From NCBI GenBank assembly GCA_900553175.1, contig USCH01000019.1, positions 1 through 28,487 on the forward strand: 28,487 nucleotides of DNA, given 5' to 3'. Positions 9,159 to 16,871 of this stretch are shown piece by piece. Within the stretch, counting starts at the first letter, position 1. The number at the start of each line of letters is the position of its first letter. The notes under the pieces were generated by a model that saw nothing but the letters and a program-made list of their open reading frames with translations, was not told the DNA's origin and made no database searches. This stretch comes from an uncultured Alistipes sp. Its GTDB lineage: Bacteria > Bacteroidota > Bacteroidia > Bacteroidales > Rikenellaceae. A program made the translations under genes and the position numbers.

Positions 9159-10069
9159 TTGTACCGCGAGGGCGAGGTTCCGGTGTGCTGCTTGAAGTAT
9201 TTGCCGAAAAACGACTGGGTGGAGAAATTGAGGTGGTAGGCGATCTCCTGAATGCTCATGCCCGAGTATTTCAACAGCGCCTTGGCCTCGAGGATCACCG
9301 ATTCGTCGATCCACCGGGCCGCGGTCTTGCCGCTGACCTCCTTGACCACCGACGAGAGGTATTTGGGCGTGATGTCGAGCTTCTGGGCGTAGAAGCTCAC
9401 GTTGCGTTCGCGTTTGTTGTACTGTTGCAGCAGCGACATGAACTCGTTGAAGAGCACCTCGCAGCGCCCCTGCTTCATCTCGCCGGGCTGCTCGCGCTGG
9501 TTGATCTCGGTGATGATGTAGAACGCCGTGGTGAAGAGCGTGCGGATGATTTCGTGCCGGTAACGCTCCTTGTCGCTGCGCAGCATGGTCTTGATGAGCT
9601 GGAACAGCTGGCGGATCTCCTCCACGTCGCGGGGCGAAACCTGCAGCACGGGCGCCTTGCCGAAACGCATGTAGACGGGCAGCGAAGTCGACAGGTCGAT
9701 CTGTATCTCGTTGACGAACGATTTGGAGAATGCCAGCACGTAGGCCGCGGCGTTGGCCGAACACTTGACCGTGCGGATGATGCTGTCGGCATTGAAGAAG
9801 ACGATCGAGTTGGGCCGGACCTGATAGTTCTGCATGTCGATCGAGACGGTCGCCTCGCCCGACATCATGATGACGGCCGAGAAGCCGTCGATCGAGACGG
9901 GATACTGGGCCGTCGTGTTGCGGTCGGCATCGAGCGTCGTGATGACCAGATCGTCGGAGAGGTAGAACACGTCGTCCATCTCCCTCTTGATGCGGGAAAT
10001 CGAGACCTTGCGCAGGTTCTCCCGCCCGCTTTCCCGATTCGTTTTCTCCGTTTTCATCCGTTCAGCCAT
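9146..10069 (-). CDS. AraC-family transcriptional regulator
   Basis: A 307-aa protein with an N-terminal cupin-like sensing region (about residues 40-170) and a C-terminal double helix-turn-helix AraC domain (about 205-305). The last part shows the family pattern: FYAQKLDITPKYLSSVVKE, IQEIAYHLNFSTQSFFGKYFK, then GTSPSRYKRR. The ligand and targets are unknown. The first 25 or so residues are charged and could be an over-extended start, but the ATG lies 27 nt after a perfect TATTTTTG -7 box, which supports it. The gene is convergent with the glucan operon and separated from the upstream lipid kinase by 80 nt. Control of either neighbour is possible but nothing in the sequence shows it. Confidence 0.9.
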   Translation of the reverse strand: MAERMKTEKTNRESGRENLRKVSISRIKREMDDVFYLSDDLVITTLDADRNTTAQYPVSIDGFSAVIMMSGEATVSIDMQNYQVRPNSIVFFNADSIIRTVKCSANAAAYVLAFSKSFVNEIQIDLSTSLPVYMRFGKAPVLQVSPRDVEEIRQLFQLIKTMLRSDKERYRHEIIRTLFTTAFYIITEINQREQPGEMKQGRCEVLFNEFMSLLQQYNKRERNVSFYAQKLDITPKYLSSVVKEVSGKTAARWIDESVILEAKALLKYSGMSIQEIAYHLNFSTQSFFGKYFKQHTGTSPSRYKRRG

Positions 10070-10095
10070 AAAATTCGTCCGTTTACTTTACACCG

Positions 10096-10103
10096 CAAAA
10101 ATA
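10096..10103 (-). promoter_or_regulatory. -7 box for the AraC-family gene
   Basis: Read on the minus strand this is TATTTTTG, a perfect TAnnTTTG match, 27 nt before the ATG. No good -33 TTTG lies at the expected distance. The leader ends ACGGACGAATTTT before the ATG, nearly the same as the apbE leader. Confidence 0.6.
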
Positions 10104-10149
10104 ACAAAAATCGGCCGATCCGCATGCTGCCGCGGCTCCGAAAATCGCA

Positions 10150-11013
10150 TCATGCGCGGGGCGCGACCACGCGCAGCGCTCCCGCCAGGCACTCGACATG
10201 CAGCGGGAAGCGGGCGCCGGGCTGCCCGTCGACATCGGTGGGCACCCCGTTCGCCGAACGTATTTCGAGCCGCCGGACCCGCATCTGACGGATGATCTTC
10301 GGATTTCCGCCCAGCAGATACCGACCCACGGCCGCAGCCGAGCGGAGGAGGCTGCGTTTTTCGAGCATCACGCAGTCGAACAGCCCGTCGCGCACCGAAG
10401 CGCGGCGCGCAAGATGGAATCCGCCGGCCGTGGCTCCGTTGAACACCAGCACAATGAGCGAATCGAGGTCGAAAGCCTCGCCGTCGGCCACCACCTCGAG
10501 CGGCACGGCATGCATCGACCGGAACTCCTTCACGCCCTCGACGATGTAGGCCAGACGGCCGATGCGGTGCTTGCTGCGGTCGGAGGTGTGCTGCGAAGTG
10601 GTCGTGAAGAGGCCGAACGAGAGCACATTGATGAAATACAGATCGTTGACGCGCCCGCAGTCGACCCGTTCGACGACGCCTCCGGCAATCTGCCGGGCGG
10701 CCTCCAGCGGATCGGACGACATGCCGAGCGCCCCGGCGAAATCGTTGGCCGTGCCCGAGGGGATGATGCCCAGCGGGATGTCGAGCGACCTGCGCTTCAT
10801 GCAGTTGAGCACGAAGTTGACCGTTCCGTCGCCGCCGGCCACGACCATGAGGTCGATCCCCTCGCGGCCGTCGAAGGGATCGGCGCCGAAATCGACGGCG
10901 CAGGCCTCGACCGCATATCCTCCCTCGCGCAGGAGGGCGCACACCGCTTCGACGCAGTGCACGGCACGCCCCCGGCCCGAGTTCGCGTTATAGAGAAAAA
11001 CCGCGCTTTTCAT
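10150..11013 (-). CDS. Diacylglycerol/lipid kinase family protein (YegS/DgkB-like)
   Basis: A 287-aa protein of the DAGK catalytic family. It opens with the beta strand and loop FLYNANSGRG, has the nucleotide-binding GGDGT at residues 60-64, GIIPSGTANDFA around residues 82-93, and ends with a DVDGQPG segment typical of these lipid kinases. The family phosphorylates diacylglycerol or related lipids, or sphingoid-type lipids in some members, at the inner membrane face. The substrate here cannot be told from sequence. The length is normal for the family. It begins 6 nt after the apbE stop codon, so the two are probably cotranscribed from the apbE promoter. Confidence 0.9.
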   Translation of the reverse strand: MKSAVFLYNANSGRGRAVHCVEAVCALLREGGYAVEACAVDFGADPFDGREGIDLMVVAGGDGTVNFVLNCMKRRSLDIPLGIIPSGTANDFAGALGMSSDPLEAARQIAGGVVERVDCGRVNDLYFINVLSFGLFTTTSQHTSDRSKHRIGRLAYIVEGVKEFRSMHAVPLEVVADGEAFDLDSLIVLVFNGATAGGFHLARRASVRDGLFDCVMLEKRSLLRSAAAVGRYLLGGNPKIIRQMRVRRLEIRSANGVPTDVDGQPGARFPLHVECLAGALRVVAPRA

Positions 11014-11019
11014 CGGAAT

Positions 11020-12030
11020 TCATGGCAAAATCAGCTCCTGCATGGCAGGCGACACATACTCTTCGTACTCCCCGTCGCGCTCCCCGGCGAGGATGAAATA
11101 GACCTTCGCGCCGGGCATCCGGCCGGCCGCGGCCAGCGCCTCGTCGGCCCCCAGGGCCAGGAACATCGTCCCCAGGGCATCGGCCTCGGCGCAGGTGGGC
11201 GCCGCGACGGTCACGGACAACAGCCGCGACAGCACGCTGCGGCCCGTGCGCGGATCGATCGTGTGGGCCACCTTGCGGCCCGCGGCGTCGAGGTAGTAGC
11301 GGCGGTAGTTGCCCGAGGTGGCCAGCGCCCCGTCGGTCAGGCTCACCCGCCGCTGGATGAAGTCGCCGTCGGTCATGTTGCCGTCGAACGGAGTCTCGAC
11401 CCCGATCCTCCACGGCTCGCCCCGGCGGTTGACGCCCCGGCAGCGGACCTCGCCGCCGATGTCGACCAGATAGTTCTCCGCTCCGCGGCCCTCGACCAGC
11501 GCGGCGAGCAAATCGACCGTGTAGCCTTTGGCCACGGAGTTGAAGTCGAGCTGCACGCGCGGGTCGCTCTTCACGAGTCGCCCGTTTTCGATGCGCACCT
11601 TCTCCCGACCCACGAACCCGAGGATCGAATCGATGTTCGGCTCGGCGACCGCTTCGCGGCCCGCGAATCCCCACGCCTCGACCAGCGGTTTGACCGTCAC
11701 GTCGTAGCGGCCGCCGCTCAGGGCGCCCACGCTGTCGGCCAGATGCAGGTTGAAGGCGATGTGGCGGTCGACCGAATCGGTCTCGTTGCGGTTCAGACGG
11801 CTCAACAGCGACCCTTCGTCGAAGATCGACATCGACGCCTTGGCTTCGCGGTCGAGTTCCATGACGGCGGCGTAAAGCTCCCGGGCCGAGGTGCCCTTCA
11901 CATCGGCCACCACGCGCAGCGACGTGCCGAGCATCGTCCCCTCGACGGTCGTGTAGCGCCGCTCCGGGGCGCATGCCGCCGCCAGCACGAACAGAGCCGC
12001 CGCCGCAACGATCGCATACCTTTTCAGCAT
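11020..12030 (-). CDS. apbE: ApbE-family FAD:protein FMN transferase lipoprotein
   Basis: A 336-aa protein with an SPII signal peptide (MLKRYAIVAAAALFVLAAAC, lipid-modified C20). ApbE features are GRYDVTVKPLVEAWGF, DFNSVAKGYTVD, LVDIGGEVRCRG, ATSGNYRRYY and HTIDPRTG, and CAEADALGTM near the metal site. Family role: in the periplasm it moves FMN from FAD onto a threonine of target proteins such as Na+-NQR or RNF subunits; no target gene is in this window. A longer frame opens 84 nt upstream, but that would put a perfect TATTTTTG promoter box inside the gene and spoil the signal peptide, so the start at 12030 is chosen. It is first in an operon with the lipid kinase. Confidence 0.94.
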   Translation of the reverse strand: MLKRYAIVAAAALFVLAAACAPERRYTTVEGTMLGTSLRVVADVKGTSARELYAAVMELDREAKASMSIFDEGSLLSRLNRNETDSVDRHIAFNLHLADSVGALSGGRYDVTVKPLVEAWGFAGREAVAEPNIDSILGFVGREKVRIENGRLVKSDPRVQLDFNSVAKGYTVDLLAALVEGRGAENYLVDIGGEVRCRGVNRRGEPWRIGVETPFDGNMTDGDFIQRRVSLTDGALATSGNYRRYYLDAAGRKVAHTIDPRTGRSVLSRLLSVTVAAPTCAEADALGTMFLALGADEALAAAGRMPGAKVYFILAGERDGEYEEYVSPAMQELILP

Positions 12031-12051
12031 AAAATTCGTTCGTTTGTCCTG

Positions 12052-12059
12052 CAAAAATA
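12052..12059 (-). promoter_or_regulatory. -7 box for apbE
   Basis: TATTTTTG on the minus strand, 22 nt before the chosen apbE ATG. The leader between them ends AAACGAACGAATTTT and matches that of the AraC gene closely. It decides the apbE start. Confidence 0.65.
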
Positions 12060-12142
12060 CGATTTTCTCGGAAGATATGTCGTTTTTCATCGGGAATAGG
12101 GAATAATTCTTCATTTTTAATTTTTAATTCTCAATTTATTCG

Positions 12143-12150
12143 TACCTTTG
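12143..12150 (+). promoter_or_regulatory. -7 box for rpsO
   Basis: TACCTTTG is a perfect TAnnTTTG match, preceded by a T-rich tract starting about 20 nt upstream. Transcription should begin around 12156, leaving a leader of about 65 nt before rpsO. Confidence 0.7.
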
Positions 12151-12153
12151 CCA

Positions 12154-12221
12154 AACGCTCTGGCGTTATTCACGGTAAGGGGAATGCGTCGTAGAGTGGA
12201 ACTTAAATAATCTTTCAAGCA
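12154..12221 (+). promoter_or_regulatory. Structured rpsO leader, candidate S15 autoregulatory site
   Basis: The leader holds a small hairpin AACGC-TCTG-GCGTT. The alternative pairing CGCTCT (12155-12160) with AGAGTG (12193-12198) could enclose ATTC/GAAT and form a branched structure. S15 represses its own mRNA through structured leaders in several bacteria, with different RNA folds. Whether this leader does so is inference. Confidence 0.35.
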
Positions 12222-12494
12222 ATGGCTTATTTAACAGCTGAGAAAAAGCAAGAGCTTTTCGGCCAGTACGGCAAGTCCAACACGGATACCGGCTCCCCCG
12301 AGAGTCAGATCGCCCTGTTCTCGTACCGTATCAGCCACCTTACTGAGCACCTCAAGAGCAACAAGCACGACTTCGGCACCCAGCGCGCCCTGCTGCGCCT
12401 GGTCGGCAAGCGTCGCCAGCTGCTGGAGTACCTCAAGGAGGTCGACATCGAGCGCTACCGCGCCATCATCAAGACGCTCAACCTCCGCAAGTAG
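12222..12494 (+). CDS. rpsO: 30S ribosomal protein S15
   Basis: A 90-aa protein matching S15 over its whole length, including the signature region DTGSPESQIALFSYRISHLTEHL, HDFGTQRALLRLVGKRRQLLEYL and the C-terminal YRAIIKTLNLRK. S15 binds the central domain of 16S rRNA and is an early assembly protein of the small subunit. The ATG follows TTTCAAGCA without a Shine-Dalgarno site, as is usual in this phylum. The gene sits directly before pnp, the same order as in many bacteria, with a terminator-like hairpin between them. Confidence 0.98.
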   Translation: MAYLTAEKKQELFGQYGKSNTDTGSPESQIALFSYRISHLTEHLKSNKHDFGTQRALLRLVGKRRQLLEYLKEVDIERYRAIIKTLNLRK

Positions 12495-12507
12495 TCCGCG
12501 AGGCAGA

Positions 12508-12546
12508 AATGAGGGCAATTCCCGCAGGGGGTTGCCTTCATTTTCT
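12508..12546 (+). terminator. Hairpin with T-run between rpsO and pnp
   Basis: AATGAGGGCAA (12508-12518) pairs with TTGCCTTCATT (12532-12542) with one G-T wobble, and CCC/GGG can pair in the loop. TTTTCTT follows. It can act as a leaky terminator for rpsO. No TAnnTTTG box is seen between it and pnp, so pnp probably depends on readthrough or on processing here. Confidence 0.7.
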
Positions 12547-12582
12547 TGAAGCAAACAAACGAAACATCACAGGATAAATTTT

Positions 12583-14808
12583 ATGGAAGAACAGAAGCTG
12601 TACAACGCAGTCCGCAAGATCATCACCCTGGCCGACGGACGCCAGATCGAGATCGAGACGGGCAAACTGGCCAAGCAGGCCGACGGCTCGGTGGTCGTCA
12701 AGATGGGCGACACGATGCTGCTCGGCACCGTCGTCGCGGCCAAAGACGCCAAACCCGACACCGACTTCATGCCCCTGCAAGTCGAATACAAAGAGAAATA
12801 CGCCGCCGCAGGCCGCTACCCGGGCGGCTTCATGAAGCGCGAAGGCAAGGCCAACGACGCCGAAGTGCTCACGGCCCGTCTGATCGACCGTGCGCTGCGC
12901 CCGCTCTTCCCGTCGGACTACCACGCCGAAGTTTACGTCACCGTGAACCTCATCTCGGCCGACAAGGACACGCAGCCCGACGCACTGGCCGGGCTGGCCG
13001 CCTCGGCCGCCCTGGCCGTCTCGGACATTCCGTTCGGCGGCCCGATTTCGGAGGTGCGCGTCGTGCGCAAGAACGGCGAGTACGCCATCAACCCCGGGTT
13101 CTCGGAGATGGCCGAATGCGACCTCGACATCATGGTCGGCGGTACGATCGACAACATCCTCATGGTCGAGGGCGAAATGAAGGAGGTCTCCGAAGAGGTC
13201 ATGCTGGGCGCCATCAAGTTCGCCCACGAGGAGATCAAGAAGCACTGCGCCGTGCAGATCGAGCTGTCGAAGGAACTGGGCAAGGACGTCAAGCGCACCT
13301 ACTGCCACGAGGTCAACGACGAGGAGCTGCGCCAGACGATCATCCGCGAGCTCTACGACAAGGCCTACGCCATCGCCACGAGCGGCACGATGAAGCACGA
13401 GCGCAGCGACATGTTCGACGCGCTGGAGGCCGAGTTCGCCTCGCGCTACACCGAGGAGGAGCTCGTCGAAAAGGCTCCGCTCATCCACAAGTATTTCCAC
13501 GACGACGTGCAGAAGATGGCCATGCGCAACATGATCCTCGACGAGGGCAAGCGCCTCGACGGCCGCCGCACCGACGAAATCCGCCCCATCTGGTGCGAGG
13601 TGGGCTACCTGCCCGCCGCCCACGGTTCGGCGATCTTCACCCGCGGCGAAACGCAGTCGCTCACGACCGTCACGCTCGGCACGAAACTCGATGAGAAGGT
13701 CAAGGACGAGGTGCTCGTGCAGGGCACCGAGCAGTTCGTGCTGCACTACAACTTCCCGCCCTTCTCGACGGGCGAGGCCAAGGCCGCGCGCGGCCTGAGC
13801 CGCCGCGAAATCGGCCACGGCCACCTCGCATGGCGCGCCCTGAAGCCGATGATCCCGCTGGGCGAGGAGAATCCCTATGCCGTGCGCGTGGTGTCGGACA
13901 TCCTCGAATCGAACGGTTCGTCGTCGATGGCCACCGTCTGCGCCGGCACGCTGGCGCTGATGGATGCCGGCGTGAAGCTCAAGAAGCCCGTGTCGGGCAT
14001 CGCCATGGGCCTGATCTCCGACTCAAAGACGGGCAAGTGGGCCGTGCTGTCGGACATCCTGGGCGATGAAGACCACCTGGGCGACATGGACTTCAAGGTG
14101 ACCGGTACGCGCGACGGAATCACCGCCACGCAGATGGACATCAAGGTCGACGGCCTCTCCTACGAGGTGCTGGCCGCCGCGCTGGAGCAGGCGCGCAAGG
14201 GCCGCATGCACATCCTGGGCAAGCTCACCGAGTGCATCGCCGAGCCGCGCGCCGACTACCGTCCCTTCGTGCCGCGCATCGTGCAGATCACCATCCCGCA
14301 GGATATGATCGGCGCCGTGATCGGCCCGGGCGGCAAGGTGATCCAGGACATCCAGAAGACCACCGGCACGACCATCACCATCACCGAGGACGACAACAAG
14401 GGCTACGTCGACATCTTCGGCGTGGACAAGGCCGCTTTGGACGGTGCGCTGGCCCGCATCAAGGCGATCGTCGCCGTGCCCGAGGTGGGAGAGACCTACC
14501 ACGGCAAGATCCGTTCGATCGTGGCTTTCGGCGCCTTCGTCGAGATCATGCCCGGCAAGGATGCCCTGCTCCACATCTCGGAGATCGACTACAAGCGCTT
14601 CGAAACGATGGAGGAGACCGGCCTGAAGGAGGGCGACGAAATCGATGTGAAGCTCATCGGCGTCGACCCCAAGACCGGCAAGCTGAAACTTTCGCGCAAA
14701 GTGCTTCTGCCCAAGCCCGAAGGCTACGTGGAACGCGAGCGCCGTCCCCGTCCCGACCGCGGCGAGCGCCGCGACCGCGGAGAACGCCGCGAGCGCAAGG
14801 AGGAATAG
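12583..14808 (+). CDS. pnp: Polyribonucleotide nucleotidyltransferase (PNPase)
   Basis: A 741-aa phosphorolytic 3'-to-5' exoribonuclease of mRNA decay. Two RNase PH-like domains are present, the first with GRYPGGFMKREGK and DKDTQPD, the second with GSSSMATVCAGTLALMDAGV. A KH domain starts at about residue 566 (IVQITIPQDMIGAVIGPGGK) and an S1 domain spans about 636-707 (GETYHGKIRSIVAFGAFVEI). The final 25 residues are a charged tail rich in RGERR-type repeats, an RNA-binding-like extension. Length and domain order are normal. The start is the ATG after GGATAAATTTT. In enteric bacteria PNPase controls its own rpsO-pnp mRNA; the hairpin upstream would be a natural site for that here. Confidence 0.97.
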   Translation: MEEQKLYNAVRKIITLADGRQIEIETGKLAKQADGSVVVKMGDTMLLGTVVAAKDAKPDTDFMPLQVEYKEKYAAAGRYPGGFMKREGKANDAEVLTARLIDRALRPLFPSDYHAEVYVTVNLISADKDTQPDALAGLAASAALAVSDIPFGGPISEVRVVRKNGEYAINPGFSEMAECDLDIMVGGTIDNILMVEGEMKEVSEEVMLGAIKFAHEEIKKHCAVQIELSKELGKDVKRTYCHEVNDEELRQTIIRELYDKAYAIATSGTMKHERSDMFDALEAEFASRYTEEELVEKAPLIHKYFHDDVQKMAMRNMILDEGKRLDGRRTDEIRPIWCEVGYLPAAHGSAIFTRGETQSLTTVTLGTKLDEKVKDEVLVQGTEQFVLHYNFPPFSTGEAKAARGLSRREIGHGHLAWRALKPMIPLGEENPYAVRVVSDILESNGSSSMATVCAGTLALMDAGVKLKKPVSGIAMGLISDSKTGKWAVLSDILGDEDHLGDMDFKVTGTRDGITATQMDIKVDGLSYEVLAAALEQARKGRMHILGKLTECIAEPRADYRPFVPRIVQITIPQDMIGAVIGPGGKVIQDIQKTTGTTITITEDDNKGYVDIFGVDKAALDGALARIKAIVAVPEVGETYHGKIRSIVAFGAFVEIMPGKDALLHISEIDYKRFETMEETGLKEGDEIDVKLIGVDPKTGKLKLSRKVLLPKPEGYVERERRPRPDRGERRDRGERRERKEE

Positions 14809-14866
14809 AGGATTCCGTCCCGCGGAAATTCGAAAAAGTTTTTTAGCGGAAAAGCGTTCGAATTTA

Positions 14867-14897
14867 TTGCACAATTAGCGGGAGTTTCCTATATTTG
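14867..14897 (+). promoter_or_regulatory. Promoter of the OmpA/TPR lipoprotein gene
   Basis: TTG at 14867-14869 and TATATTTG at 14890-14897 are 20 nt apart, a close match to the Bacteroidota TTTG-N20-TAnnTTTG promoter. The transcript should start around 14903, leaving a leader of about 100 nt. Confidence 0.8.
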
Positions 14898-14901
14898 CGA
14901 T

Positions 14902-14955
14902 GTTCGCTCCGTATGTCCGGCAGCCTCGGGCTGCCGGACCTGTACGGAACGGAAC
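14902..14955 (+). promoter_or_regulatory. Long hairpin at the predicted 5' end of the lipoprotein mRNA
   Basis: GTCCGGCAGCC / GGCTGCCGGAC is an 11-bp perfect stem with a TCG loop (14915-14939). It is extended by CCGTA/TACGG and GTTC/GAAC across small internal loops. It has no T-tract and begins where the promoter places the transcript start, so a 5' stabilising structure fits better than a terminator of pnp. Confidence 0.6.
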
Positions 14956-15004
14956 CGGGAGAGAAACAGCAAACACAAAATAAACACATTAATTTAATCG
15001 AATC

Positions 15005-16738
15005 ATGAAAAACTTAATGAAATTGAGCGTTGTGCTCGTAGTCGCCTCGATGGCGCTGTCGAGCTGCAACTGTTTCAAGAAGATGGCCAAGAACCAGGAT
15101 GAGGTCAACCTGACCGTCACCCCGGAAATCCTGACGCTGAACAACGGCGTGGTCGCTGCGGACATCAACGTCACGTTCCCCGAAGAGTATTTCAACAAGA
15201 AAGCCGTCGTCAAGGTCACCCCGGTGATCGTTTTCGAAGGCGGTGAAGTGGCCGGCACGACCAAATACATCCAGGGCTCGAAAGTCGACGACAACTACAC
15301 GGTCATCGACAAGAAGAACGGCGGCAACTACACGCAGCACGTCGAGTTCCCCTACGATCCCCGCATGGACGAGTGCGCACTCCAGATCCGCGCCGAAATC
15401 AAGTGCCCGAAGGGCAAGTGCAAGGAGTTCACGCTCGTGAACCTCAACGACGGAGCGATCCCCACCAAGGAGCAGGCCGCCGTTCTGGCCGGCAACGACG
15501 AGGCTGCCAAGGCCGCTCTGGCCAAGGAGTTCGGCCTGACGGTCGCCTACGGTCTGAACACGCTCCAGAAGGACCTCAAGTACGGCGACCTGATGGATGC
15601 GATGGCCAACAACTACAAGAAAGTGACGACCGTCGTGGACAAGACCGATCTGCTCTACGCCATCAACTCGTCGGTAGTCACCAAGAAGAACGAGAAGAAG
15701 GCCGACCTGGGCGCTTTCAAGCAGAATGTCGACGAGCAGCTCCAGAACGACCGCGCCACGCAGAACATCGCCGTGAAGGGCTACGCTTCGCCCGACGGTC
15801 CGGAGAAATTCAACGACAAGCTCTCGAAAGCCCGCAGCGAATCGGGTAAGAAAGTGGTCGCCAAGCTGCTGAAGGATTCGGGTCTGGATGTCGACGCCGC
15901 AGCCTACGGCGAAGACTGGGACGGCTTCAAGGAGCTGGTCGAGAAGTCGGACATCAAGGACAAGAACCTCATTCTCCAGGTGCTGAGCCTCTACAACTCG
16001 CCCGCCGAGCGTGAAGCCCAGATCAAGAACATGTCGTCGGTATTCTCCGAGCTGAAGGAGGACATCCTCCCCGAGCTGCGCCGTTCGCAGATCGTCAACA
16101 GCACCGACATCCAGGGCAAGACCGACGCCGAGATCATGGCCGCTTTCCGCAACGGTGACGCGCTGAGCGTCGAGGAGTACCTCTACGCCGCAGAGATGCT
16201 GGCCGGCGGAGCCGAGGAGCAGGTAGCCATCCTGACCGCCGCTTCGAAGAAGTACAACGACGCCCGCGTCTACAACAACCTGGGCATCGCACAGACCAAG
16301 GCCGGCGACAAGGCTGCCGCCCTGAAGTCGTTCGAGAAGGCTGCCAAGATGGAGTCGTCGTCGGAGCTCAGCAAGAACCTGATGCTGGCCAACCTGGCCA
16401 ACGGCAAGACCGATGAGGCCAAGAAGTACGCACAGGCCGCCGACGCCGAGGGCAAGGCCGCTCTGGCTGCCGCTCAGGGCGAGTACAAGGCTGCCGCCCA
16501 GGGTCTTTCGGGCTACAACGCCGCCATCGCCGACGTGATGAGCAACGACCTGGCCGCCGCCAAGAAAGCCATCGCCAAGGACAACTCGGCTGATGCCGAC
16601 TACCTGCGCGCCGTGATCGCATGCAAGGAGGGCGATCTGAAGACCGCCGACGCCCAGCTCAAGAGCGCCGTGTCGAAGAACCCGGCTCTCGCACAGAAGG
16701 CTGCCAAGGACATCAACCTGAAGGCTCTGCGCAAATAA
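15005..16738 (+). CDS. Lipoprotein with OmpA-like region and C-terminal TPRs
   Basis: A 577-aa surface or periplasmic lipoprotein: the signal peptide ends in LSSC with lipid-modified C21. The N-terminal 200 residues are beta-rich and unassigned. Around residues 235-300 is an OmpA-like peptidoglycan-binding region (GYASPDG at 259, then NDKLSKARSESGKKVV). TPR-type helices follow, clearest at about 419-449 (NNLGIAQTKAGDKAAALKSFEKA), and an Ala/Lys-rich helical end. Family knowledge suggests an anchor between outer membrane and peptidoglycan, with TPRs for protein contacts. Codon use is strongly biased to a few codons (GCC, AAG, GGC), and the gene has its own strong-looking promoter, structured leader and terminator, all fitting an abundant protein. 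The gene is monocistronic. The exact family name is not known to me. Confidence 0.85.
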   Translation: MKNLMKLSVVLVVASMALSSCNCFKKMAKNQDEVNLTVTPEILTLNNGVVAADINVTFPEEYFNKKAVVKVTPVIVFEGGEVAGTTKYIQGSKVDDNYTVIDKKNGGNYTQHVEFPYDPRMDECALQIRAEIKCPKGKCKEFTLVNLNDGAIPTKEQAAVLAGNDEAAKAALAKEFGLTVAYGLNTLQKDLKYGDLMDAMANNYKKVTTVVDKTDLLYAINSSVVTKKNEKKADLGAFKQNVDEQLQNDRATQNIAVKGYASPDGPEKFNDKLSKARSESGKKVVAKLLKDSGLDVDAAAYGEDWDGFKELVEKSDIKDKNLILQVLSLYNSPAEREAQIKNMSSVFSELKEDILPELRRSQIVNSTDIQGKTDAEIMAAFRNGDALSVEEYLYAAEMLAGGAEEQVAILTAASKKYNDARVYNNLGIAQTKAGDKAAALKSFEKAAKMESSSELSKNLMLANLANGKTDEAKKYAQAADAEGKAALAAAQGEYKAAAQGLSGYNAAIADVMSNDLAAAKKAIAKDNSADADYLRAVIACKEGDLKTADAQLKSAVSKNPALAQKAAKDINLKALRK

Positions 16739-16758
16739 TCCGCGACACGAATACGAAA

Positions 16759-16792
16759 AGAGCCTGGACCCGACGGTTCAGGCTCTTTTTTT
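16759..16792 (+). terminator. Terminator of the OmpA/TPR lipoprotein gene
   Basis: AGAGCCTGGACC / GGTTCAGGCTCT pairs over 12 positions with one G-T wobble around a CGAC loop. Seven T run from the base of the stem. It lies 20 nt after the stop codon. Confidence 0.95.
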
Positions 16793-16845
16793 GCACACGA
16801 CCGAGAAATTTTCGGAAAGCGAATCCGGAAAACAAATTATTTTTC

Positions 16846-16853
16846 TAATTTTG
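16846..16853 (+). promoter_or_regulatory. -7 box for deoC
   Basis: TAATTTTG is a perfect TAnnTTTG match 18 nt before the chosen deoC ATG. It lies inside a longer reading frame and therefore decides the start. No clear -33 element is visible. Confidence 0.65.
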
Positions 16854-16871
16854 TCGAAAACAGCAACTGAC

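Noticed and set aside
10198..12099. A 633-codon plus-strand frame over the lipid kinase and apbE.
   Set aside because: Antisense shadow; both minus-strand genes have full family motifs and proper starts.
12031..12114. Upstream ATG giving apbE 28 extra residues.
   Set aside because: It places the signal peptide internally and the promoter box inside the gene.
14813..14860. Terminator for pnp (TTCCG/CGGAA with later T run).
   Set aside because: The stem is only 5 bp and the T run is about ten bases away; support is too weak.
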